A stretch of 64,000 bases of DNA, taken from Micractinium sp. NFX-FRZ (Eukaryota; Chlorophyta; Trebouxiophyceae; Chlorellales; Chlorellaceae). Of the stretch, positions 35,946-46,919 are shown piece by piece; the first letter of the stretch is position 1; each line of letters opens with the position of its first letter. The position numbers and the translations under genes are program-made. The stretch lies in NCBI GenBank assembly GCA_029339195.1, contig JAPTJF010000339.1, forward strand, positions 1 to 64,000, read 5' to 3'. Below the pieces are notes generated by a model. The model saw only the letters and a list, made by a program, of their open reading frames with translations, was not told the DNA's origin and did not search any database.

Positions 35946-36632
35946 GTCCTGCTGCCCCTGCTGCAGCAGCTGAGCGGCCAGCTTGGCGGCGGCGGCAGCG
36001 CCATCACGCCGCACCCCGGGCACTTCCAGCATGCGCCCCACCCGCTGGAAGTATGCGGCCAGGCACGTGCATGCCTCTGCTGCCACTGCACTGGGCTGCT
36101 GTGCCGCCTGCTGCTGGTGCTGCTGGTGCTTGGCGCTAAGCTGCTGCTCGCTGCGCAGCGTGGCCAGCAGCAGCGCCGCCCACTGCACGTGCTGCGTCAG
36201 GAATGTGCGGCGCTGGCAGTGCACGATGGCGGTGCGCAGCAGCTGCAGCCCAAGCTGGCGCTGCGTGGCCTGCAGAGGGGTAGGTACCAGCGAGGATGCG
36301 AGTGAAATGGCAGCAAGCTCAAAGGCCGGCCCAGTGCGGTGCCCACTCTCTTCACACGGCGCTGCCGCCGCCGCCGCCGCCGCCGCTGCCGCCAGCTGCA
36401 ATCCGACAGCACACGCTATCCCGCGAATTGCGCTGCTCCTGCGCACCTGCTTGCTCCCCGCCAGCTGCTCGGCCCTCTCCAGCAGCTCCTCTGCGAGGTC
36501 CGCCGCCCCCGCCTGCCGCATCGCCGAGGCGCCGAACAGCTGCAGCTGGGCTGCCGCGCCATCAAATGCGGCGCTTGATCCCGCGCCAGCTCCTCGCAGT
36601 GACGCATACAGGCTCTTGAGCACCTCCTCCAT
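33209..36632 (-). CDS. PELP1/RIX1-like ribosome-biogenesis protein, 889 aa
   Basis: Exons 36632-36447, 36269-35139, 34941-34719, 34535-34153 and 33955-33209, with frame kept throughout. PELP1 (Rix1 in yeast) is the helical scaffold of the complex that helps release ITS2 and mature the 60S subunit in the nucleus. The N-terminal half is a helical-repeat domain with family-like text (GLQLLRTAIVHCQRRTFL and SFRQHLKALEAHLLPLL). A Lys-rich stretch (KKKARKGK) could be a nuclear signal. The last exon is Ala/Pro/Gln-rich and ends in an acidic tail (EEESDSEGSLPEIDSGE), matching the acidic C-terminus of PELP1. A polyglutamine run (about residues 172-184) is encoded by pure CAG codons. The assignment rests on architecture and weak similarity, so alternatives among HEAT proteins remain. 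Confidence 0.68.
35904..35942. repeat. CAG/CTG microsatellite encoding polyglutamine
   Basis: About 11-12 tandem CTG units on the plus strand, read as CAG on the minus strand, inside exon 2 of the PELP1-like gene. Confidence 0.9.
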
Positions 36633-37861
36633 GCTTGCGGGGCTGCAACCCGCTCGGCCTGTATTCCCAGAAGGCGCCTCGGGTGCTACTTAAGCAGAGA
36701 CAGTGACGTGAACGCCGATCGACAATGCATGCATGCTGCATGCATGCTGCTGCTCCGCCCGCCGCCACAGGCGCCACAACACTCTACAGCCAGGGTTTCC
36801 CCACGCTGGCAGATCTGCCAGTACTGGCAGAATCTATTGAAAAAACAGGGGGCACTGGCAGAGTGGTTTGACGCATTCTGCCAGGGGGCTGGCAGAAAGA
36901 CGGCGGAGCCGGCAGGCGCCGCCGCCAGCGGGTCCGCCAGGTCACAGCCCACTTCTGCCAGTTCTGCTGCGCCAGCCGCACCCAGGCAGCCTCCTCTGCC
37001 AGCCAGCCCGGCCCGTTACCATGCCTGTGTAGTTTAGGATAGATACACCACCCCCTGTTTGCTTGTAGCCAGCCCGCCTCTCTAGGTTTGGGACCCTGGA
37101 TTTGGGATCCGTGTTTCAGCACTAGTGCCCCTGCCACCTGTGTAAGCTGTCAGCGCGCATGGGCTGCCCGCCTCTGCCGGTAAACCAGGCTCTGCCAGCG
37201 GGCTGCCTGCATCCGCCAGTGAAACAGGCTCTGCCAGTTGGCTGCCCGCCTCCGCCAGTGCCGCCGCCAGTCAGCGCCCGCCCTCCGCCAGCCTCTGCCA
37301 GTCTGGAAAATCCTGGAAAAACCCTGTCTACAGCCTGAGAGTTGCTTACAGGCAGCAGGCAGCCGTTGTTTCAGCTGCGTGAGAGGATATGAGTGGAGGA
37401 TCAGGAATATGGGGGGACAGAGTAGAGGGCAGCGGGTACGAGGGGCGGTGGGTACCGGTGGTGCAGCAGGAAGCACAAGCGAGGAGGGCCAGCAGGCGGG
37501 ACTAGGGGAGGTGCAGCTAGGGAGAGGGTCACGAGAGAGGGAGGCTGCAAGGCAGCCAGTCACAAGTGCGGTTGCTGCAATGTGGCCTGTGGGAGGAAAG
37601 CGTGGTGGGCCGCACGCATGGGGAGGAGGCCAGCAGGACGCGTGCCGCCCCAACTATGACTACAGGAGCTAGCAAGGGTGTAAGGAGCAGCGGCGCAGGC
37701 TTCCACAGTTGAAAGCCTCCCCAAAAGTCAGCAGGGCAATAAGGCTTCAGGCGGAGCACCGACGTAGCAGAGCAGAAGAGGAGGAAGAAGAAGTGCACCC
37801 ACACCCGACTGCTGCCCGCCTGGCTGTGTTGTGCCGGGTGGGGCTCATGCGACGGCGCTGG
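36633..37861. other. Intergenic region dominated by repeats
   Basis: 1.23 kb between the start of the PELP1-like gene and the stop of the API5-SPOC gene. The part at 36800-37320 is a repeat field. The remainder (37350-37860) shows no gene. A minus-strand TGTAA at 37346-37350 is a distant candidate 3' signal for the API5-SPOC gene. Confidence 0.5.
36800..37320. repeat. CTGCCAG/CTGGCAG repeat field with 39-bp tandem units
   Basis: The 7-mer CTGCCAG or its complement occurs about eleven times in roughly 500 bp, along with near-variants such as CCGCCAG. Within it lie tandem 39-bp units at 37161-37199 and 37200-37238, and a partial third from 37239. Because 39 bp is 13 codons, open frames across the array show 13-residue periodicity (for example ANWQSL / ARWQSL on the minus strand). 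I find no splice or start context that makes it a gene. Confidence 0.8.
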
Positions 37862-40800
37862 TCAGCGGGGCGCCATGGGCACCACCAGTGCCAGCATGCA
37901 GTCGCTGCTGCCCTCCCAGGGCAGCTGCAGCTGGGAGCAGACCTCCTGGGAGGGGGGCACCAGGTAGAGGGTGCGCTGCACGCTGCTGGCGCCGGCGCCG
38001 CCTGCCTGCTGCAGCGGGGGCAGGGCCACCACGCCGGCGCGGCTCTTGGAGCGCAAGTACTGCGGGGAAGGCGGGTGGGGGGAGCAGGCGGCTATGTCAG
38101 GCACCTGTGGCGGTAAGGATCCGTGCGCTGGGCAGACGCAGTGGCCGGATCATGGGCAGGGGTTGACGGCGAGCGAGCAGGGTGAGGTGTGTGGGCCATG
38201 CGAGGGAATGCGCCTCCCAAGGCGCCAGGGGGCAACCTGCGCAAGCAAGATCACGCGGCATATTATGTATGATACGCCACCAATCCACGGCAGGCTCGCG
38301 GCCGAGCTTGAAACCAGCACCCTGCTGCGGCAGCAGCCAGCAAGCCGATGCGGCGTGATAGCCCACTATCACACAGCAGGATCCCAACCAAGCACCGGAC
38401 AAGCCAGCCAGCAAGCTCGAGTGCAGTGTGAAAAAACTTGAAAGGAGATCAGTCTCACCTGGGCGAAATCCATGAGCGCTTTCCTGCCGGTGGCATCGGC
38501 TGCCGCCAGGCGCAGCACCGCGCGCTCCTCGGGCCGGATTGCAGCAAACATCTGCAAGGTGCCACAACAGGGTGGGCCAGAGGAGGCCAGAAGGACAAGG
38601 GGTTGGCTAGACAGGGGGCACAGCGAGGCAGGCGGGCACCTAGGCATGCCGCCAGGGCAGAGCACGGGGCGTGTGAATAGATGCGAGCCAGGGTTGTTGA
38701 CCACGCCCAGCTGTGCAGCGCTGCTCGACCCTGCCGACATCGACCATCGTCCGAACTGTGCACTTTTCAAACCCTCTCCCTCCCTTGCCACCCCCTCCCG
38801 GTCCTGCTGAGGCTCACCTGAACACAGACGTGCTGCAGGTCGGCCCGGTGCGCAACATCCAGCATCAGTGGCCACTGCTGCGGCTCCCCCGCCGCCCAGC
38901 CGCCCGCTGCGCTGCGCTGCGTGGGCCCCAGGCACACGGCTGCACAGATGGGGGCGCGGCTCTTGGCAACGGTGCCTTGCCAGGAGGGCCGACCCGGGGC
39001 GCCAGGCGGGGTGGGTGCCACCGGCGGGCGGTGCTGCGGTGCCGCCGGTGGTGCTGGCGCGGGCGGCAGCACGGGCGGCGGTGGAAGCACCGGTGGCGGG
39101 AACAGCACAGGCGGCGGCGGGAGGACTGGCGGTGGGGGCAGGCGTATGCCAGGTGGCATGCCAGGTGGCGGCGGCGGCTGTGCCGGTCGCGAGGGGAGGG
39201 GAGCGCTGGATTGTAGGCTGCTGGAGGCTGCGTGTGCCAGGGCCACTGCTGGTATGGGAGGGAGGCCTGCTGATGGCGGCGGCCCAGAGGGCGGCGGTGC
39301 TGCTGCCTCTGAAGGCACTCGAGGCGCCGCTGCCAACGCCTTTGCCGCCAGAGCTGCTGCTGCCGCCGCCGCTGTGACTGCTGCAGCTGACACCGGGAGC
39401 GGCGCTGCCTGCGCTGCCGCTGGTGCGGTGGCGGCGTTGCCCTGCTGCCCATGCGCTGGCACCTCTTCCCACCGCCCGCGCCTCTGCTGGGCCGGTGTTG
39501 CTGCTGCAGGTGCGGGGACCGGCGCCTGTGCTGCCACATCAGCTGCAGGCCCGACTGGGCTCAGCCCCCGCACAGGAGGCCGGGCCTCACGCTCCCTGCT
39601 GCCGCCTGCCCCCTGCTCCTGCTGCATGCCTGGCGGCGCACGGTCAAGTGTGCTGGTGCCGCCCCGGGAAAGCAGCGGCGGCTCCGGCTCCCGTCCACCG
39701 CGCTCCCGCTCCCCGCTGCTGCGCCGCGCCTCTGGCTGCTGCTGACGGCTGGGGGGTTCACGCTCCCATCGCCCACGCTCAGGAAGGGGGCTGCGGTCAC
39801 GTGATACCGCTGCTGCTTGGCGTCCACGCTCGGGCAGCGGGCTGCGGTCACGGCTGCCCGACAGCCGCCGCCCCCGGTCTGGCAGCGGGCTGCGATCACG
39901 TGCCCCCAACGGCCGTCCCCGCTCGGGGGGCGGGCTGCGCTCCCTGCTGCCCACCCGCTGCCGCCCCCGGTCTGGCAGAGGGCTGCGGTCGCGGCTTCCC
40001 GGCAGCTGCCTCCCACGCTCCGGCAGGCCCTGGCCTTCCCGGAAGGGCGGGTGCTGCTGCATGTGCCGTGCCACCAGCGGCGGCGGCGGCGCTCCGCGCT
40101 CGCGCTGCTGCTGCATCTGATTGCGGCCCCCTGCAGGGAAGCAGGGGCGCGCGGCAGGGGCATAGCACTGTCAGAAGCAGGACACACAGAGCGTGCAGGG
40201 GGCTTCTTCCAGGCAGCTGCATTCGACTTCCGTGCAGCAAGCCTATGCAGGCGGTGTGCACAGCCAGTCAGCATCACACTCACGCCAGGCAGCAGTGCAT
40301 CCCTCCACGGCGGCACCCACCTGGCCCCCAGAACTGGTTTTCATTTTTAAACTCCACCCGCAGGCAGCCGCCAGCAAAGCGGTAGGCATCTAGCCGCTTG
40401 CGCGCCTGCAGCGGGGGGAGGCAGCAGGGCGTCAAACAGTTGGGTGAGTACAGGTGTGAGTTCATGGTGTGGAAGCAATCACATGAGTGGCACGTAAAGC
40501 AGCCGGGAAGGCTGACTGAGCATTGGGCAAGCAGTGTGGCGACACACACACACAGACACAAGGATGGACAAGCTGACGACAGAGCAGGCCGTGATGCACA
40601 CCTCGCACCCCCTTCCCCCGCTCCACCCCCCGCCCCACTTCTGGCGCTTGCCGGCATGGAGAACACACACCTACACATGCATGTGCACGCAGCCTTCCCC
40701 CTCCCTCCTTCCCCCCACCCCGCCCCCCACCCCATCCGCATACCTCTGTGGCTCCCGCCTGCGTGGCGTAATCCACAAACATGCAGGCGGTGTGCCTCAG

Positions 40801-43800
40801 GAACTTGTGCCCCGCCAGCTCCCCGCACTTGCGGAACAGCAGCAGCAGCTCGTCCTCCCGCACCCCCAGAGGGATCTGAAAGCATGGAACAGCAGTGCAG
40901 GATAGCTCAGCCTCGTGACATAAGCAGGGGGGAGCAGTGGCATGCCGGCAAGGCGGCGCAGGCAGCAGGGGCGGGCAGGCGCGAAAGCGTCAGCTGGCAG
41001 GGGGGCACGCCTTGTGGTGCTGGCAGCAAGGGCAGGCAGGCAAATGCATCAGCAGGCAGGGCTGCAAGAATGCAGGCGGCGCAGGCAGCAGGGGCGGGCA
41101 GGCGAATGCATCGGCCGGCAGGGATGGACGCCTCACCTGGCCCACCCACAGCGTGCGTCCAGCAAACTCGGCAGGAGGGAGAGGCATCGGCCCCTCCCGC
41201 TCCCCGCCGGCAGCGCCGCCGTCGCGCCCGTTGGCCTCCCCCCGCTCCCGCCCGCTGTCACGCTGCTGCCCTCGCTCTCGGCTCTCGCGCCCGCGCGGCG
41301 GCGGGCTGCCGCTGTCTGCCGCTGCCGCCGCCGCCGCCGCCGCCGGGCCCAGCCCTGGGGGCATGCCGGGCCGAGCACCCGGGGGCCCCAGGATGCGTGG
41401 CCGGCCTGTCCGGATGGCTGCCACCGCTGACTCAGCATTTGCGCCGTCTCGGAACACGAGCAGCAGGCCTGGGCGGCGGGCCGGCACTTTGAGCAAGTGC
41501 TCAGGGGCAGGCACCCCGCCCTCCCGGCAGCAGCGCAGCACCTCGGCTTCGTCAGCGGCGCTGCCCACGCCTGCCACCCACACGTGGTTGGGCGGGCGCT
41601 GCAGGGGCACACAAGGGGCACAGTGGGAGGGGCGGGTAAGGGGCTGCTGTCCACTGCTTGAGGAGTACGCTGATAGGGAATCCAAGGCACAGCAGCGGCA
41701 GCATTGCCTCAACTCTCTCTCCTCGAGCAGCCCTCCCACTCGCCGGCAATGCTGCAGCAGCAGCCAGCTGGCGCACCTGTGGCCGCTGCGGCGCATTGGG
41801 CGGGAAGACCTCGACAGCCACGAATGTGAGCTGCAGGGGGGAGCAGCCCGAGGCGCCCCGCCACGGCAGCGCGTCGCACATCGCTTCGTAGCAGCGCGAC
41901 GCGTCCCTGCAGACCAGGAGCGCGGCCGGTGCGGCAGGCTGAGCGGGGCAGAGCATGGTGTGGAAAGGCAGGCAATCAATCATGCAGGCGGGCAGGCAAA
42001 CAGGTAGACCGGCACCAGCTCCAACTGCTGGAGCGGAGGCACACAAAAGCAGGCACCCCTGCCCCGCTGCTTCCCGTTCCTCCCATGCCTGGCCTCCCAC
42101 CGCCTTCCTTCAGATGCACTTGACCCTTCACCTGACAGATTTACAGGTGACAAACGCGCTCACTGCCCGCACTCCTTCCCTTCTCTCCCGCCCCCGCAAC
42201 CCAGCCTCCCCTCACCTGACAGATTTGAAGGTGACAAAAGCGCTGTTGGGCAGGCCCGGCGGGCGCACCGCGCACTCCACTTTGGAGTGCTTGGCGCACT
42301 CTGCCCGCAGCTCGCGCTCCTCCAGCGTGCGGGGCAGGCCCTGGAAGTAGAGGCAGGAGGCGGCCAGGCAGGGCGAGGCGCCGGGCTGGGGGAAGCCTGC
42401 GGGGAGGGGTCAGGCAGGGGGGGGGAGGGCGGGTGAGCCGGTTGGGGGCTGGCATCATGCCCTGTGGGACCCATGACGACAACAACACAACAACACTGGG
42501 CGTGCCAGCCTCCTTTCTCAGGGTGCCCACACCCTCCCCTCCTCGGGATCCCATAGAACTCCAGGATCACAAGGTGCCCCCTGCCCTCCTCCACATCAGG
42601 GCTGCACTAGGTGCCCCCTGCCCTCCCCCACATCAGGGCTGCACTAGGTGCCCCCTTCACATGTGGGTCCCCCCGAGTGCCACCCAATGTGCCCTAGGTT
42701 CCCCGCACCCCGCACCTGGCGGCATGCGCGGCGCCTGCAGGAGGCCGCCTTGTGCGGGGGAGGCCGGCGCACGCTCTGCCTCACTGAGCGGCGCAGCATC
42801 CACGCTCCGCCGGCCGCGCTTGGGCGGCGGGGGCGACGGCGCGCCACGCCTGCAGCAGCGTTGGCGCAGGTGGGGAGGCGGGTGGGCACAACGGTGGCAG
42901 GGGGCAAGCATTTGAGACTGACCGCGGTCGGATCGGGCATGCAGGGTTGGAAGAAGCGCGCTGGGGGGGACAGTACAACACGGCAGGATGCCTGCAGCCA
43001 CACAAAATCCAGGAGCTTTGCCGCCACCAAGGAAGGCAGACAACCAGAGGTCGGGAGATGCACACACACGCACCCACGCACCCGGCGGTGCGCCGAGGCG
43101 GCTGGCTGTCCCTCTGATCAGGCCCAGGCGACCACCGTCGCCAGGGGCTGCTGCTGCGCTGCCGCTGCGGCCGCCAGGGGCTTTCACTCCGCTGCCGCTG
43201 CTGCGTGCGCCACGGACTGCTGCTGCGCTGCCGCTGCGGCCGCCACGGGCTTTCGCTCCGCTGCCGCTGCTGCGTACGCCAAGGGCTAGGGGTGCGCCGG
43301 CGATGCAGCGGCGGGCTGTTGCTGGGGCCCCGCCGCCGCCCGCGAGCGCTGCCTGGCCCGACTGAGCCCCCGCCTCTGCTGGACAGCCGTCGCACGAGGT
43401 GAGGTTCGGGAGAGGCTGAGCGTGACAGGGAGCGGGTGCGCGAGCGTGAACGTGAGAGTGACGCGCGCCGGGAGTCGTTGCGCGACGGCTGGCGCACAGG
43501 CTGCTGCTGCTGCTGCGCCGCTGCCGCCGCCGCCTGCTGCTCCGCGCCCCCGGCGCCCCGAGCTGCAGGGAGCGGCGCCTGCGGCGACGCAATCACTGCT
43601 ATGGGCAGGCTGGCGGTGGCGGCCAGCCAGCCGGGTGCCTGCTCGCCTTCTGCGGCAGGCAGGTGCCCCAGCAGCTGCTCAAGCAGGCCGATCGCCTCCT
43701 GGCAGCTGCCCATGTCCACCTCTGCGGCACAAAAGTCGAAACTTGGGCGTTAAAGCGGGGCACGGGCAGGGGTTGCAATAAGACCAAGCACCATGTGCAG

Positions 43801-46524
43801 CACAACCATGCATCAGGGGACAGGTGAGGTGAGCAAGAGGCCATCCAGCACTGGATGGCTGAGCAGCACAGGCGAGGATATGGCCATCGCCCAGCCATCA
43901 TTCAAACCGCGTTTCCACACCCCGATGGCAGGCCCTTGCCCACCACTGCCCCACCCGCCCGCCCCTGCCCGCCTCACCTTTGGACCATTTCTCGACGTGT
44001 GAGCGCACCCAGGCCTGCTCCTTAGGCTGCAGCCCTCCCAGCACGCTGGCCGCCAGCAGCTGTTGCTCCCCCTGCTGCCCTGTCGCCGCGCCCGCTGCCG
44101 CCGTGCCCTGCGTGCTCTCGCTGCCGCCTCCATCGATGGCCATTGGCTCTCCATCTGAATCATCTGGATCTCCTGCTGCCTGCTTGTCTGCCGCCGCTGC
44201 TGCTGCTGGTGCTGGGTTGGCCTCGGCGGGTGGCAGGAGGCAGCGCTGGAGGAAGGTGCGGGCCACGGCATAAAACGGCTCGGCGGGGTGCTTCAAAGCA
44301 TGCAGGCAGGCCGCCAGCACAACCCTGCACCCGCAGGGAATGGTGGCAGCACAGTTGGGGAGGCATGGTAGTGGTGTTGCGCGCAGGGAGGAGAGTGCTG
44401 GCAGGAGCAGAGGCAGGGGCAGGGAGGGCCCGGGCAAGCCGCTGCAGACACAGCAGGGAGTGGGGCCGGGAGCCCGGGCTGCGGCAGCAGGTCCACGCTA
44501 CACGGCATGATGCCCACACCAGCAAGCCGGCTTCCGACCCACAGAGCTGCAGGCGCTCTGCCCAGCGCATCATCGCAGTAACAGTATAGGAGGCATGCAT
44601 GGCCCGCTGCCCTTCCCCGACAGCCGGCAGCTGGCCACACCCCAAGTGGCTGGCAAAGCACAGCTCCAAGCACAGGAATGCGTCACAATGTGAGCATGGC
44701 TCAATCACATCCACAGTTGCATGCCTGAGCGCCCCCCGCCCCCGCACCTGAAGTGGCTGGCAAAGCACAGCTCCAGGCACTCCCACAAATGAAGGGCGGA
44801 GCCGCTGGCGCCGCTGCTGCCTCCTCCGCTGCCGGACACGCTGCCGCCGCGGGCGGTACACGGGGCGCCGCTGCCGCCGCCGTTGGGTAGGTCGCCATTG
44901 GTGGCCCCGGCTGCTGCTGCTGCTGTTGCTGCGCTGAGGGCGTGGCGCAACTGCCTGCAGCAGCAGGAGGGGGACAGGGAGGGGCAGCAGGGAGCCAAGG
45001 AGCGTGGGAGCGTCAGGCATCGCAGCTTCAGCAGGGCCACATGTGTGTGGGGGAGTGCCACGCACAAGCAGGTGCACGAGGGGAGTGCCTGGGAACAAGC
45101 CGCATGGCTGCATGCATGGCTGCATCATGCAGGAGGCCCAGCAGGAGGGGTAACGGCAGCCGTTGCTTTGAATGCTCCACATCCCGCACAACCGATGGCT
45201 GACACAACACAACAGATGCTGGCGCTGCCTGCCTCACAATAACAGGCATGCAGCCACTGGGCACACACACACACATGCGCACAAGACAGCCGGCAATGCT
45301 CCTGTTTCAACCCGGCAGGTGCCACACACACACACACACACGTGGACAGGCACCAAGCAGCAGGCAGGCTGCAAGGGCCGGCTCGTTTGAAGCAGAAGTC
45401 CACGAGAGTTGTGGGTGGCATGCAACAACAGGGAGCCACGTCTCCCGCCCATGCTTGACGCTAGCACCGCAGGCTGCCCCAGCAACACACTTGCCAACTC
45501 ACTTGAAGCAGAAGTCGACAAGCTTGATGGTGGCCTGCTGCCCGCCGGTGCCTGCCGACCGGGCTGCTGCCGCGACCTCTGTCAGCCCAGCAGCCGCGTC
45601 TGACCGCACCACGCCCTGCTGCTCCGGCTCGTCCTCTGCACACGTGAGAATGCAACGTGAGGGTGCGTGGGGTGTGCATCACCAAAGGGTACAACAACCA
45701 TGCTGGTGGGGGAAACATGCAGCCAGCTTGGAGAAGCTCAGGCAACCCAAGCATGCAGCATACAGAATGCCTCCCTGCCTTACAGACACGCACAGCAGCT
45801 GCCGCCGAGGCGGGCCAGCACAGGGGGCGCACCCAGTGAGAGAGTTGCAAGCGAGATGAGCGCCTCTGCAGCGGGCGAGCTGTGCTGCGGGAAGCGGCGG
45901 GCGTAGCGCGGCACCAGGCGGGCCGCCAGCCGGCGCACGCCCTCTGAGCCTGCAGCAGCAGCAGCAGCGTGGGGGGCAAAGGTTGGGTCGGGGAGCAGGG
46001 AAGGATACAGGAAACGACCTGGCATGGGAGGTGAAAGCTGCCCACGGGCAGCGGCTGGCAGTGCAGAGCATGCCAGCAGCCTGCGCACCGCCCCAAGGTA
46101 GCCCTCAAGCAAGACACAACATACAGGAGAGAGACAAACGTGAAGCAAGACCGGGCACGGATGTCGAAAGCCCCCAGCGCACTGGTCCCGCCCACGCACC
46201 CTGAGAGCCGGCTTGGACGAGGCGCAGGAAGGCAGCAGCCTCCTCCTCAGCGGGGGGCTGCAGCAGTACTGATGTGCCATCACCACCACTGCCGCCTGCC
46301 GCTTGCTGCTGCTGCTGCGCCGCCAGCGAGGCACGGTGGAGCGTGTCGTACGCGGCGTACACTTCCGCCATCTCCCGCCGCCGCTCGTCCAGGGCGGCGG
46401 GGTCGGGCGGGCCGGGGGTGGAGCGCTTCTGCCTTGCCCCCGACCCCTCCGCCGGCGACCCCGCCTTGCGCTTGGCCGCCGAGTCAGGCGCCTCCCCACC
46501 CCCGCCACCTTGCCCACCGCTCAT
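37862..46524 (-). CDS. API5-like HEAT + RS region + three RRMs + SPOC (fusion), about 1,498 aa
   Basis: Exons: 46524-46200, 45949-45833, 45635-45503, 44954-44748, 44324-43978, 43721-43082, 42849-42716, 42396-42216, 41906-41777, 41598-41137, 40875-40744, 40405-40321, 40130-38818, 38551-38459, 38059-37862. Residues about 50-410 resemble apoptosis inhibitor 5 (MAEVYAAYDTL, RRLAARLVPRYARRFPQ). Residues about 445-590 are Arg/Ser/Gln-rich with a 69-bp tandem repeat. RRM-like domains lie near 645-735 (CLYFQGLPRTLEERELR), 739-810 (NHVWVAGVGSAADEAEV) and 885-960 (LWVGQ-IPLGVREDELLLLF). A Pro-rich, RDRSPLP-repeat region follows, then a SPOC domain (about 1340-1490). Three RRMs plus SPOC is the plan of the FPA/Spen family of RNA-processing regulators. 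Phase agrees at every junction, but two overlapping genes cannot be excluded without transcripts. Confidence 0.7.
40950..41106. repeat. Tandem GC-rich repeat inside an intron
   Basis: Three imperfect units of about 60 bp fill the intron between exons 41598-41137 and 40875-40744 of the API5-SPOC gene. The outer two share a near-identical stretch (GGCGCAGGCAGCAGGGGC, then GGGCAGGCG) at about 40955 and 41080. Confidence 0.7.
42572..42656. repeat. 37-bp tandem repeat in intron
   Basis: Units begin AGGTGCCCCCTGCCCTCC at 42572 and 42609, with a third partial unit at 42646. They lie in the intron between exons 42849-42716 and 42396-42216 of the API5-SPOC gene. The first two units differ at one position. 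Confidence 0.85.
43141..43278. repeat. 69-bp coding tandem repeat (RS-like region)
   Basis: Two adjacent 69-bp units (43141-43209 and 43210-43278) encode on the minus strand a 23-residue unit built of SPWRTQQRQRSE and SPWRPQRQRSS. They form part of the Arg/Ser-rich region of the API5-SPOC protein. Confidence 0.85.
44644..44675 (-). repeat. Intronic copy of an exon end (API5-SPOC exon 4)
   Basis: This stretch repeats, with one mismatch in about 32 bases, the 3' part of the exon ending at 44748 (coding LELCFASHF). It lies about 100 bp downstream of the real donor, inside the following intron. At the equivalent junction the copy reads ACTTGGG-GTGTGG and so keeps a possible donor. Confidence 0.75.
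45385..45420 (-). repeat. Intronic copy of an exon end (API5-SPOC exon 3)
   Basis: This repeats the end of the exon finishing at 45503 (coding LVDFCFK), with GACTTCTGCTTCAA identical. It lies about 115 bp downstream in the next intron. The GT of the donor has been lost (CTTCAAACGAG against CTTCAAGTGAG). Confidence 0.65.
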
Positions 46525-46919
46525 CCCGGCGGTGCAGGGGCGGGCCCAGGGTGTAGCCCAGGGCTGCCAGTTCAACGGAGGGCGGCGGAGGGGCGCATCA
46601 GCGAGGCAGGGAGCGGGCTGCAGGGGCCCAATAAGAGAACCGCCCAGCGATCGCCCTCTCGTCGCTGATGATGCTCGGTAGCGGTGCCGAGTGGTACCGA
46701 GTCGCCCCAGATCCCCCAAACTGAGCTGACCTCCGCCAGCGGCTGGGCCAGCTGGCCACACCTGGCAGGGAGTTTTCCCTCTCCAAATTTTGCCCTGCAA
46801 ACAAAAGGATCGGTGCACAACGAACCAAGGACGAGTGCCGACTCGAGAGCAGCGCATCACGCCAGTCCAGCATCGCTGTGTTGCTTGGAGGCGTGTAGCA
46901 CGGCTGCTGCGCCGTCAAA
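46525..46919. other. Divergent promoter interval
   Basis: 395 bp between the start codons of the API5-SPOC gene (-) and the cyclophilin gene (+). It must serve both promoters. No TATA-like element or other site is obvious. Confidence 0.5.

Noticed and set aside
36708..37037. Plus-strand frame containing WQICQYWQNLLKKQ-like text
   Set aside because: It falls in the CTGCCAG repeat field, has no ATG in good context and no splice partners. The Trp/Gln periodicity follows from the repeat.
37150..37653. Minus-strand frame with 13-residue Trp-Gln repeats
   Set aside because: The periodicity is that of the 39-bp DNA repeat. No start, splice or conserved domain supports a gene.
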